Of a DNA stretch of 64,000 nucleotides, positions 24,231-35,080 are shown in pieces. The position numbers and the translations under genes were made by a program. The notes below the pieces were generated by a model, which saw only the letters and a program-made list of their open reading frames with translations, made no database searches and had not been told where the DNA came from. Each line of letters begins with the position of its first letter. Position 1 is the stretch's first letter. Source of the DNA: Hemicordylus capensis (Eukaryota; Chordata; Lepidosauria; Squamata; Cordylidae); assembly GCF_027244095.1 (NCBI RefSeq), contig NC_069658.1, positions 423,982,687-424,046,686 on the forward strand, read 5' to 3'.

Positions 24231-24989
24231 TCATTACTTTATCTCTCAGCCTCAGTGTTCCAAAATATACTTGTTGCCTTTGACCGGGTCTTTGTGCAGC
24301 TCTGCTGGTCGGGATTTGTGTTCTGTAGTAACTCTGATGTAAACTTGTACTTGTATATGCAGCTGTTATCAATGTGTGGCTTTTTGCGGGGTAATCGGCT
24401 CTGTTCCCTGAGCCACCATTTTGCATCTGGCTCTGCAGTTTTGTGTCTGGTGCCATTTAGTCCACTTGATAGACTTTGGGGTTCTCGTAAAAAGCAGATG
24501 AGCCTGAACTCTGCCCAGCTCTGATATAGACCTTTTGATGTCCAAATCTGGGCTGATACCTATGCACACCCAGACACAGACCACCAGCAGTAGTAGAACT
24601 TCTCACCAGCACCATCAGGCATAACCTTAGGAGACCCAAATGGCCATCCTCCCTATAAGAAATATATAGATGTGAGACCTAAAAGGGTAGTAGATCCCTG
24701 TGCAGTGAATGAAGCCTGAGCAGCCTGACAACTTTGCAAAATGTAGTAGCTCCTTCCTGCATGGATAGAAGTATTCAATGGCATCTGAAGCCCTGTTGCT
24801 TGCACACCCTTACTATGCAAGCTACAGAATGTCCTCCAAAATCTGCAGAGGACAATAGGTGCACTTCTCTGAAGTTAAATTCCCAGAAGTGCTGAAACGA
24901 AAAGGAGAAAGCAGAAATGCCAAAACGCAGGTGATGTCTCAAGTTTAGGTGTTTGACATTCAAGTTCAAACACACACAGATGACTACAA

Positions 24990-25140
24990 GACACAATGAC
25001 ATTGCTGCAATGGCCTCCTATAATACTGTATTGTTACCTTGATTGCTTTTGATATTGTTGCCTTAACCTGGTTGTAAGCCATAAAGAGGGGTTTTTTTTT
25101 CTTCCTGAAAAGAAAAATGGTGTATAAATAAATGGAATAT
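24990..25140 (+). repeat. L2-like LINE 3' end fragment
   Basis: It has GTTGTAAGCCATAAAGAGG followed by GGTGTATAAATAAATGGAAT, an L2-type terminal signature. Confidence 0.5.
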
Positions 25141-26225
25141 ACAAGACCCAAAGCTGTTTCCAAGTAGGATGGAAAGCACTGGGCCCACCAAATAGGGCCA
25201 GGGGTATGTGGGCCCCAGGACTAGATTCTATTATTCGTCATATACTAGATTCTATTATTCATGATTAATTTGCACAGCAACTCACAATCTGTATTGTCAC
25301 AAATCCCCATTTCACACCATTTCCCCCACTTCAGAAATTACAGATGCAGATTGCCTGTTGCCCAAGGCCATTTAATGAGTTCCTTGAAGAAGTGGCACTT
25401 GAACCAGAAAGGCTTCTTGCAGATGGAGCCTGCTACCTCCTGAAACCATAACACTTGTCGTCAAGAATACTTAGAATTAGCATAGTACATGTCAAGAGTT
25501 CAAAGACTCCAGCTTATTAATCTATACAACAATCCTATAAAATAGGCAAGGTTATCATCATCATCATCATCATCACCATTATCATCTCCATGTTGCAGAC
25601 TGGAAACTGAGGCAGAGAAAACAGCATCTGACTTCAGACCATCTAATGAGCTCAAGGCTCTTTGAATTGGGGACTTCACACTTGGAAAGAGTTTATCTGC
25701 TTGCCTGGGTTCCTTCTAATCCTCCCACCCTGCCTGACAATTGCCTCTTCACCAATTGCGGTCAGCACTCACCCTCAAGGCTCCCGTGGATCAAATTGGG
25801 GATGAATTCGTAGAGCAGAGCATCGCAGCTCCAACCCCAGCCCCAAGGAGCTGGGCAAGAACATAGAAGATGGCTCTCCAGAGGGAGATGTAGGAGCCCA
25901 GCAAGAAGGCCATGGTCACCACTGGGTTGAGGTGAGTCCCAATGAGGTGGCCCAAGGTCTGCGCCATGGAGCTGATGGCCAAGCCAAAGGCGAGAGGAAT
26001 CTGCAGACGGAGGGGGCGGCTGAGGGCCAGGGCAGGGCAGAGCCCAAGTCCACAAACACAGAGACTGCTGTGCCAATCAATTCTGCCAGGAAGGCCTGGG
26101 TCAAGGCCCCTGAGCACACTTCCTGCTTCATGGCAATGGTGGTGACTGAAAAGGCTGACTGGTTGCAGGAGCAGCCACTTGACTCTGCAGCTGCTCTGAG
26201 GCCGAGAAGGACTCTCTGGGAAGCC

Positions 26226-26232
26226 TTTATAT
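26226..26232 (-). promoter_or_regulatory. TATA box of the aquaporin pseudogene
   Basis: The minus strand reads ATATAAA about 95 bases upstream of the ATG at 26131. TATA-type promoters at this spacing are common in the AQP2/5 group, so the original promoter seems to be still in place. Confidence 0.65.
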
Positions 26233-26559
26233 GTGCCCTTGCTTCAGGTGGGCAGGAGGAACCCTGCCCAGCCTCAAAAGAGCTGGAACTTGTGCCGCTG
26301 GAAAATATAACCTGCACCCCCAGCTTGTGAGTCAGACAGAGGCCTGCCCAAGCCTGTGATGTATCCACCTGCTGGAGTACCTCCCCCCCCCCCACCCGCC
26401 GCCCTCTGCAAATGTATAAGAGAGGCCTGCTGTCAGCACCTGACTGACGCTCCCTGAGGAAGGAGCCATTCCAAAGCAGAGTCTACACAGAAGGAAGTTC
26501 ATTTCACCATACCCGGGTCCTTGATTATTACTATTTTAATCACAATTGCATCCCGCCCA

Positions 26560-26762
26560 TATGGGATTTTAACATATATAAAGTTATATATAAGTTAGCT
26601 TTTATAAAGTTACCCTACTCTACCTTCACAACAGATTTGCTAGGTAGGTTAGGCTGCGAGGCAGTGACTTGCTCGAAGTCACCGCATGCCTTTAATAGCC
26701 GAGTGGGGATTTAAGTTAAATGCCCTGTCTCTGTTTACCAGCACCACTAGTCCCTCTCTGTT
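26560..26762 (-). repeat. Degenerate Sauria-like SINE
   Basis: The order of blocks (TACCTTCACAACAGATTTGC, TAGGTAGGTTAGGCTG, CAAGTCACCGC-like, AGTGGGGATTTAAGTT) is that of the Sauria SINE in reverse, with many substitutions. Confidence 0.55.
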
Positions 26763-27228
26763 AGACATTACTGTCTCTAAGTTGCCAAAGTTGCCATTGG
26801 GGGATGCATCTTGTCTGCAGATAAATACATAAGCATGAACATTTAAGCAGGGTTGCCCATAAGGGATTTTTATAGAGGACATGCAACTATCTGGGGGACC
26901 CAACAACTTTTTTTGCATGTGTTGAGGTGTCCGAAGTCCTGGGGAGCAGCTGGAACATTTTTTCCACTCAGAACACTTTGCTCTCATGGGCAGCTTCTCT
27001 TCTTCTGTCTCCTTCCTCATCCTACTAACCAGCCATCCAGTGGGGAAGCCAGAGGGGAGGTTCTGCTTCAGTGACAGGTTACGGAGCCACGTGATGCAGG
27101 AGCACAGATAGCTGGGCCCAGCAGGTACAGCTGGCTTACTTCAGGTGGTGGCGGTGCTGTTGGGGGTTGTAATTTTTATCCCCCAGTCAATTAGCAGAGC
27201 ACTAAAGATTCGAAACTACCCACTGCAG

Positions 27229-27733
27229 TGACAGAGCAGGGTCTGCCCTGGTTGCATCTGAATGGGAGACTTGATGTGTGAGCACTGCAAGATATTCCCC
27301 TCAGGGGATGAATCCACTCTGGGAGGAGCAGAAGGTTTCAGGTTCCCTCCCTGGCAGCATCTCCAAGAGAGGGCTGAGAGAGATTCCTGTCTGCAACCTT
27401 GGAGAAGCCTTTTTTTTTTTGGAGAGAGGAGAGCTGGTCTTGTGGTAGCAAGCATGACTTGTCCCCTTAGCTAAGCAGGGTCCACCCTGGTTGCATATGA
27501 AAGGGAGACTCGAAGTGTGAGCACTGTAAGATATTCCCCTTAGGGGATGGAACCGCTCTGGTAAGAGCAGAAGGTTTCAAGTTCCCTCCCTGGCTTCTTC
27601 AAGATAGGGCTGAAAGAGATTCCTGCCTGCAACCTTGGAGAAGCCGCTGCCTGTCTGTGAGGACAATACTGAGGTAGATAGACCAATGGTCTGACTCAGT
27701 ATATGGCAGCTTCCTATGTTCCTATGTTCCTAA
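27229..27733 (+). repeat. Two 5S rRNA-headed SINEs head to tail
   Basis: The first copy (27229-27420) starts inside the 5S-like part (AGCAGGGTCTGCCCTGGTTG) and ends early in a T run. The second (27424-27733) is complete, from GAGCTGGTCTTGTGGTAGCA through GCTAAGCAGGGTCCACC to the tail GGTCTGACTCAGTATATGGC and repeated CCTATGTT. Confidence 0.85.
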
Positions 27734-27988
27734 GTTTCACCAGGTTTCACCAGTTTCACCTTTCAAATCCTCTGTAGTCTGCCTGAGGTAGAGTGGTTGC
27801 CACACTGCTGGCCCATGATGCGCTGAGCGGCCAAACATGACTGTGACCTATGCCAAGCGTGACCTCCGCTTTAGAGACAAAGGGGAGAGTGGAGAAAGAA
27901 ATATGTGGACTGGGAATATGTTGTTGCGTCTTGAAATGTTTCTGCTAATGCATATTTGCATAAATATAGCTATTTTAGATTGAGTTAG

Positions 27989-28279
27989 GAACATAGGAAA
28001 CTGCCATACACTGAGTCAGACCATTGGTCTATCTAGCTCAGTATTGTCTTCACAGACTGGCAGCGGCTTCTCCCAGGTTGCAGGCAGGAATCCCTCTCAG
28101 CCCTATCTTGGAGAAGCCAGGGAGGGAACTTGAAACCTTCTGCTCTTCCCAGAGCGGCTCCATCCCCTGAGGGGAATATCTTGCAGTGCTCACACATCAA
28201 GTCTCCCATTCATATGCAACCAAGGCAGACCCTGCTTAGCTATGGGGACAAGACATGCTTGCTACCACAAGACCAGCTC
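27989..28279 (-). repeat. 5S rRNA-headed SINE (short subtype)
   Basis: Same layout as the copy at 14167-14459, on the minus strand. It begins at the GAGCTGGTCTTGTGGTAGCA head near 28279 and ends in TAGGAACATAGGAAAC (plus sense). Confidence 0.85.
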
Positions 28280-29004
28280 ATGTTCAGGAAACAAACAAAC
28301 AAAAACAAAACATGGTATAGTCCTTCTGGGAATGTAACACTTTAGAATGTGATGGAATAGTCTTGCCACTAAAATGTTCTCTGCAAAAAGAAAGCTAGCA
28401 TAGGGCAGAAACATGCCTAGCCTAGGTTTCTCCCAGACATACCTGTTTTCTGTGAGCAGAAAAGAGGTTTCTGTTGTTTTTAATATGTAGGGGCATTCAA
28501 ACAAGCAATAGTATATTCTGAAATGCATTCTGGATTGTTTCAGCACTGAGGCATGGCCAAAAAGTCACATGTTCTTAACCGCTCAGTAGGAAAGATATTC
28601 TGGAAGCCAGCGGTTTTCCCTCACAAGGATCGTATGTACATGCCACTCAACAGCAGAGGTAAAGAGAATTGCATGAGCCAAGCTGGATATTAATTCTAGG
28701 TGGTTAGGAGATTAATTTGGTAAAAACCAAATTGCGGAGTGCTACCTGTTGCTTAGAGGCATGTAGCCTCTCAAAGTTAAGTTCGGTCCTTCTCTATGGG
28801 CTTCTGGAGGCTGGATCCTGCTGGGGACAGGATGGCCATGGCAGCTGGGGGTGGTGGGAGGTGTAGTCCAACAGCATCTGGGGAGCCAAGGTTGGGGACC
28901 CTTGCCATAGCACAGGACTATTACTTTCCATAGAATAGGAGCCTGCCCTTTTCAGAGAGCACAATTATGCCCTCGATTATCAGGATTGATTACTCTGAAG
29001 AGAT

Positions 29005-29420
29005 ATGGAGGATCTTCACAAGAGCAGCCTTTCCCAGGAGAGGGCTGCTTGTGTGAAGCACCAGGATCGCGGCCAAATCTGCTGCTGCCCCACCAGGTAG
29101 CCCGGAGTTTTCACCTGAGCTTTACCCTGGGTCCGGTTGTGTGTCTGCTTGGGCTGCAGGCAGCCTGAGCGGACACAGAGCCAGCTGGAGCGCCCACGTG
29201 AGGGGGGATCCCTCAGTGCCCTGCACTCCTTGTGTGGTGCATTTCATGAGATCTGAAGGCCGGGCTGAGTTTCCCCAGTCTTCAGGACACCCACGCTGCT
29301 GGGAGCAGCCCAGATCATGTGGGTGCATGAGCCACACACAGCCCACAAAGAAAAGAAGATCAACTTGGGGAAAGGTAGGAGCCCTCCTGCCATCCCCCCA
29401 GCCCTCCCCGCCCGGCTAAA
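29005..29420. repeat. Serial-hairpin element, copy 1
   Basis: Consecutive hairpins are visible: CTTCACAAGAGCAGCC pairs with GGGCTGCTTGTGTGAAG; then TGTGTCTGCTTGGGCTGC with GCAGCCTGAGCGGACACA. The part from GGGATCCCTCAGTGCCCTGC to about 29420 is similar to 32290-32530. No coding potential. Confidence 0.55.
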
Positions 29421-29699
29421 AAGGGCATGTAAATTATTATATACCCCCCCTTCTGGTAATAATAAGGTACCTTATTATATACCCCCTTCTGGTAAGTGGC
29501 ATGGGAGCTTTTTATGCTTCCACTTGAGCACAGCAACACTCCAGTAGAGAAGTCCCTGAAAACACAGCAGTGGTATGGCTCAGAAGAACCTAGCCTTGAC
29601 CCTGCTTCTCCGGTAGTACAGGCTGTATATTCCCCCAAATGGACACCCCATCCCCACTTAGGCAAGCAAAGGTAGAGGTGGAGCAGGAGAATTAATTAA

Positions 29700-29826
29700 C
29701 TGATGATGATGATAAATATTTATATACTGCTTTTCAACAAACACAGGTTCTCAAAGCAGTTTATATAGAAAAAGGAATCAGATGGCTCCCTGTCCCAGAA
29801 GGGCTCACAGTCTGAAAAGAAAGCCC
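29700..29826 (-). repeat. L2-like 3' end
   Basis: Contains GATGGCTCCCTGTCCCAGAA and GGGCTCACAGTCTGAAAAGA, matching the repeats at 39.7 kb, 58.5 kb and 63.8 kb. A GAT repeat marks its tail. Confidence 0.7.
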
Positions 29827-29834
29827 TGTTAGGC

Positions 29835-29985
29835 CAGGGCTGCACAACTTTGGCCCTCCAGTGGTCGTTCAGCTCCCATCATGCAGCTCCCATCCTCCCT
29901 GACTATTGGCCTCTGTGACTAGAGATGATGGAAGCTACAGCCCAACAACTGCTGGAGGGCCAAAGGTGTGCCCTGTGCAGCCCTG
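29835..29985. mobile_element. hAT-like MITE, 151 bp
   Basis: It begins CAGGGCTGCACAACTTTGGC and ends GCCAAAGGTGTGCCCTG-TGCAGCCCTG-like, an inverted repeat with CTGGAGGGCC/GGCCCTCCAG inside. No target duplication is visible, so the ends are less certain than for the other copies. Confidence 0.6.
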
Positions 29986-30989
29986 AGTCAGACAACAGCC
30001 ACAGCCACTCGAGAGAAGTTGTGCTTAGGTTGGATAGGGACCATTTCTCTCCCCCTGCTAGAAATAAGGGGGGCCCCAAAGTAAAAGGTGCCTCTCTGCC
30101 CAGTTAGCAGGGGGTAAACCAGGGGGTTGGATGGAGCACAGACTTGCTAGTTCACTAGATCCAGGATGGGTTTCATTTGACCCTTGAAAAACAGGCTGTG
30201 CTGATACAGCTTGCGAAGAAGACTGGCCTTTCTCCGGCATCAGAGATCAGATCCAGAGTTCCTGACACACAGATCTCATAGCCTCTGGCAAGCCATCCTC
30301 TCCTCTCTTGGCCTTTGATCCCCCCACAGCCCATCCCAGGGAGGAACTGCAGTTTCTGGAGTTCAGAACAGCATAAAGCCCTGCCTGCCACCCATTCAGC
30401 CCTTCTCCTGCCTGTGGTGCCCACAAGGAACGCAGGAGAGTTCACTGCAAAGTGGTAGGGGCCAACTGGCTGGTGTGCTCACTCCAGCTGCCCAGGCACA
30501 CCATCTTGCAACACTAGGGAGAAGGCTTGCTCAATGCACAGCTCACGTTACCCGGTGTCCTTTAAGCCCCATCTGATTTCTGATCAATGTGATCCATGAC
30601 AACACCCAGCAAACTAAGCTGGGATTGCCACCTGGCCAACGTTTCAATGTCTGGGCTGGCTGCCAATCCGAACAATGAAAAGGCCAGTGAAGCTGAATCA
30701 ATCCAAGGGCCCCTTTCTGCCTTCCACCACTCCCATCAGCTGTCATATCATGGATCTGTTTAGGTGGTGGGAAGGGGCACTGGGGCAGAATCTTTCCCCC
30801 CACGGACAGATTATTGCTCCTAGGGACAATGCTGTCTATCTGTTGGAGCCATGGCAGCCAACAAACTGGCAGCCTCTGGGCTGCTAACGTTACCCCTGCT
30901 AACTTGGCAAAGAGGCACCTTTTAACGTGGTGATTCTCTTTATTTAGCAGGGGGAGAGTAACTGGCCCTATCCAGCCCCAGCACAGTAC
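29986..30989. other. Intergenic, unassigned
   Basis: No exon or clear repeat was recognised on either strand. Confidence 0.5.
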
Positions 30990-31145
30990 CTCCAGTGACT
31001 GTTGCTGGTGTCTATCTTATGTTTCTTTTTAAATTGTGAGCCCTTTGGGGACAGGGATCCATCTTATGTATTTATTATTTCTCTGTGTAAACCATCCTGA
31101 GCCATTTTTGGAAGGGCGGTATAGAAATCGAATGAATAATAATAA
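30990..31145 (+). repeat. L2-like 3' end
   Basis: Contains GTGACTGTTGCTGGTGTCTA, ATTGTGAGCCCTTTGGGGAC, and GGAAGGGCGGTATAGAAATC followed by an AAT-rich tail. Confidence 0.75.
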
Positions 31146-32092
31146 TTATCAGGCCCTAAATTTTCATCAAGATGTTGCCAAGAGTTTGCCCACAGTTTCC
31201 CTCATAGTGAAAGAAAAATATTTCCAACATACAACACGTAGAAATGGTTTACACATTATACATTAAATCACTTGTGTGCGATATGCATTTAAAATGTAAA
31301 CACAGACACATGTATATCATTCCATGCCTGAGTGAGTGTGTCCTGTAACAGGGAAGCCGTAGCTGATAGATGGAACCAACTTTGTCATGAAGGGTTTATA
31401 ACGGGGTTAAGTGGTGTGGCAAATACACTTTTGGTTTCCATGTGAATAGAGTGGGTCTGAGGAATACAACATTTGGCCATCCCTGTATCAAGCAGCAGGA
31501 AGGGACATCTGGACTGAGATTCTCTGCTCCTTCTTCTGAAAACATATTCATCACTTCTGTCACAGCGCAGATCATCTCTTGGGAAGGAGAGCTCATCTGT
31601 TTATTAGGCAAAGGGTCAAGGCTGATTTTTGTTCCCACTCCAAAGTGCTGAACCTACATAGGCAGCCATATTTCTTGCTGCTTCCCAGTATCACCGTACA
31701 CTGTAAGGCTGCCAACATTTATTTTTTTTAAACCAGCTGCTCCCCCCACTTCAAACGGTAAGTTGATCTGCAGACATGAGCAGGTGATAATGCTTATATG
31801 TTGTGGAAAGCATCATCTGTTTTCTGCATACCAAACTCCTGTTGAAGGCACAGAGCAAGCCAGGATGTGTTTTTCCTGGTGAGCTGGCAATTCTGGTAAA
31901 GTGCTATAGCTACTAAGTACACAGCAGTAAAACCCCTGGAGAGAAAACCCGTCTGCACTGAAGATGTCTCCATTCTGAAATGGCAAAACCAAGCCTGAAG
32001 GGCAGTATGGCAACAATGGGTGACAATGGAGAGCAACCCTTGCTAAACTGGCCATGATCCAACAAACAGCTGGACATCTATCCACTCATTGC
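31146..32092. other. Intergenic, unassigned
   Basis: AT-rich sequence with no recognised exon or repeat. Confidence 0.5.
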
Positions 32093-32540
32093 TTTCATTG
32101 GGCTTAAGCCTCTGGCTGCCCGTGAAAACTGCTGGGATCCGTGTGCTAAACCCAGCACCGAAGCCTGGCTGTTAGCTGAGGTTAAGGGCACAAATGTGCC
32201 CTTAGTCTGGCTCCTGTGACTGTGTGTTTGTGTGAGCTGCTTGTCGCTGGTGCTGATACAGAGACGGGTGCCTAGAGTGCCCACCCCCTGGAGGAATCCC
32301 CCAGTGCACTGCACTCAGTATGCAGGGCACTGTGGGATTCTCGGAGGCTGGGACAATGAGTCTCAGCCTCTGTTTCCCCGCATTGCTGGGAGCAGCGCAG
32401 ATAGTCATCCATGCTGTTCTTGACAGCACTGGTTGTGTGGATGCGCAGCTTGTGCACCACAGGGGCCAGATGGGTCACCTGGGAGAAGGTAAGTTGAACC
32501 CTGCCTTCCTCCCCGCCCACCTGACTGCATGTGGGGGTGG
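32093..32540. repeat. Serial-hairpin element, copy 2
   Basis: Hairpins in series: TAAGGGCACA/TGTGCCCTTA near 32185; CAGTGCACTGCA with TGCAGGGCACTG near 32300-32330; GAGGCTGGGA with TCTCAGCCTC near 32345-32370. It shares its right half with copy 1. Confidence 0.6.
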
Positions 32541-32624
32541 TCATGTGAATAGCTCCAATGTAACTTTTTTTAAAAAAACACAGTGTTCTTAATTTGAAGA
32601 GGTCACACCATTTATTTAGGCCTC

Positions 32625-33003
32625 GTTCACATAATCATTTGGATTTAGGTTTAAAGTCAGTAACTGATATTAGAGTGACTGTGGGAACCCACACCAAGAG
32701 AGGAATAGCAGATCCATCTTGGGATACAAACCAACATTGGTAATCTTGGTAGGGTTTCACATAATGGCTTGGTACACATAATCTAGGTTCAGATCTAGGT
32801 TTAATGTGGGTTACTGACATTAGCATGAGTGAACCCACACCAAGGTATGAATCTCAGATTAATCTTGGGTCATAAGCTACCTTGAAGTGGGTTCACACAA
32901 ACATGCTAATGTCAGTAGCCCACATTAAACCTTGAGTGAACTAGACCAATCACTCTAACGTTGGTTACTAATTTTAAATCTAGATTCAAATGACTGTGTG
33001 AAC
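32625..33003. mobile_element. Nested foldback element
   Basis: The outer arms are about 54-bp inverted repeats beginning GTTCACATAATCATTTGGAT and ending with its diverged complement (ATTCAAATGACTGTGTGAAC). An inner inverted repeat of about 40 bp pairs TAATGTGGGTTACTGACATT with AATGTCAGTAGCCCACATTA. It is a palindromic MITE with no coding capacity; the superfamily is not clear. Confidence 0.8.
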
Positions 33004-34782
33004 CAGACACAAGTAAATATTTTTACTAAAAGGCCCACCATCTATTATAGAGTAATTAATTGCTGCCTTCTTTCCCCCACCAGCTTCTCTATAAGCTCTT
33101 GAGTCTTACACAGTTAGTTTCTCATAGAAATAATTGTGTGACACAATTAGAAACAAAAAGATAGCAGGTTACAAGGAGAAAGGGGGAATCTGTGCTGCCC
33201 CTATGGCAGCAACACAAATGGATCTTAATTACAAAGATCTAAACCTGTACAGAAGGAGAAGCAAGAAGGATCTGGGTGCTAAAATGTAGCAGTAAGAAGG
33301 GTGGACTCTCTGTGACAGGACAAACACAGCAAATATTTTACTGAGCATTGGCCTGAAAGAAAGAGAAAGAAAAAGCCTCTGATTTGGAGGGGGAACTTTG
33401 CAATGAAGGACATATATGATTTTTTAAAATTGTGTAAACACTCAATGTACGTATAAGAATGTAATGTGTGTTTGCAACAAATGTGTGTTTGTCACTGTGA
33501 TACAGTTACTTATGCAGGGAGCTGGAATTGGCTGCATCTCCCTACCAAGTGCATATCTGGTAGTAAATGTGCATTTGCCATTGTGTCATGTGTGAAGGAG
33601 CCTTATTGGGAGTGGGGGGAAGGGGAGAGAAGGACGGTGCCTGCCCCTTTGACACACCTCCATGAACATATCGCCTATAGCTTCCTAAGCCTATATCAGC
33701 TACGACGGCATTCCAATGAAATATGAATTCGGTGAGTAGATTAGAGAATTCAGTGAGAGAAACTGCTCTTAGCCCTCAGTGGAAAAAATTAACCCTTTGT
33801 CCTTTAACCATTTCCCAGATCTAAATCCCCTCCTTGAAACTGCTATTAGCCCAGGTGGAAAATTACAGGCACACTCTCTAGGCTGCCTTTGCACAGAACA
33901 GCAAATCAAGGGTCCAATGGACTCGCAGTTTGACTCCACCCCATCCCCCCCACACGCTCCCAGACAATCACTATCTTCAGTCTGGGAGCTGGCAACCGGG
34001 GCGGGAGTCGGGAGCGGCTACGCAGGCTTCCTCCAATGATGGAAGAACAGCCCACACCAGCCAATGGGGAGGGGAAGCCAGTGGGAGGAGCTTCCTCTGT
34101 TAACTATGGTTTGGGTTAAGTTCCTAATCCGGATGGCACGGAGGAGGGAATGGGCCCTCAGTTGGGTGAGTAGAACTCACTACAAATTGAGGGTTCATCC
34201 CCAGGTTTGGGGACAAAATCGGAACCATGGTTCTGATAATTTGGACGATGTGGGGGCCGAACTGGAGGTGAGTTCGCCTTCGGTTTGGCATTATGTGTGA
34301 AGGCATAAGTATCAGACTGTTTCTTTCTATGGGGGTGGTTTTAAGTGGGATTTATGTTTGGAAAATGGGGTGAGGAATCAAAACTGGAGACTCTCAAGGC
34401 TGCTTTTTAAACGTGTGTTTTTTTGTTTTTTTTTTTTAAACCCTTTAAGGGACCTGATCTTTTGCATTGCATGTGTTTTGACGCAAAGGATCTTCCTAAG
34501 AAGAACACCTTCCATAAGCACTGCTCCAATCAAAACTGGGGTCCCACTCCCTTCAGCTGTTTTAAAGTTAAATAAACCCAGAAACCTGGAAAATTTGATC
34601 ATGGATCTCCTGCATCACATGGTCCTATGATAGTAACAGAAAATGTTCTGGATACACCAGAATGATGGGTATGTACCGTAGACAAAGATGTACATTTTCT
34701 TTTCTTTTTTGCAAGAAAGAGGAAAGGGGAACAAAACATCGGGGTCAGAAAAAGAACAGATTATGAGGTTTTTATGAGATTA
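33004..34782. other. Intergenic, unassigned
   Basis: No exon was recognised. Around 33950-34280 the sequence is somewhat GC-rich with short inverted repeats, perhaps another old foldback element, but I could not define ends. Confidence 0.4.
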
Positions 34783-35080
34783 CTCCATGAGGCTATTCTC
34801 TCGATGGGGGAAAACCAGGCTAAAGAAGCCCAGCCCGCTTTTTCCCCATTGAGAGAACCAGCGGGCTCGTGGGCGAGCCCGGTGGTTCTCTGGCAGCCAG
34901 CCCGCCAAAGAAGCCCTCCCTTTAGCCCAGATTAGCAGAGCGAGCACTCCGCTAACCTGGGTTTCCTGATCATGTGCTGCCATGGCATGGCTTCTCACCA
35001 TGGCAACACACGAGGAGACCCCCACCGGGAGGCTGCAAGCAGCCTGCCGGGCTCAGGGGTCTCTCCAGGATGCCCTGCCC
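34783..35080. repeat. Serial-hairpin element, copy 3
   Basis: Starts ATTCTCTCGATGGGG, close to the ATTCTCACGATC start of copy 4. Then come hairpins built on GGGCTCG/CGAGCCC and on GCGGAGTGCTCG-like sequence (CAGATTAGCAGAGCGAGCAC with CTCCGCTAACCTGG), in the same order as copy 4. Confidence 0.65.

Larger units (their letters stand above)
16949..26131 (-). pseudogene. Aquaporin of the AQP2/5/6 clade, four-exon unprocessed pseudogene
   Basis: Four exons keep the aquaporin structure on the minus strand: 26131-25773, 20573-20406, 17442-17362 and 17161-16949. Exon 1 reads MKQEVCSGALTQAFLAEL and later LQIPLAFGLA. Its first pore motif is HLNPVVT instead of HINPAVT. Exon 2 has NNTSAGQAVTIELLLTLQLV and ends GHFLG. 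Exon 3 has [13 protein letters not shown], the second pore motif, intact. Exon 4 reads FWIAPLAGTIVATLLYN and ends after about 70 residues. Damage: a 1-base loss before LQIPLAF and a second frameshift near AAML in exon 1; a TGA at the Cys codon of LVLC in exon 2; and CT instead of GT at the exon 3 donor. Introns are retained, so it is not a retrocopy. Intact relatives transport water across plasma membranes as tetramers. Similarity is closest to AQP5/6-like, but I cannot settle which. Confidence 0.85.

Noticed and set aside
16949-26131. Aquaporin locus as a processed retrocopy or as an intact gene
   Set aside because: Introns at the family positions rule out a retrocopy. Several independent lesions make an intact gene unlikely.
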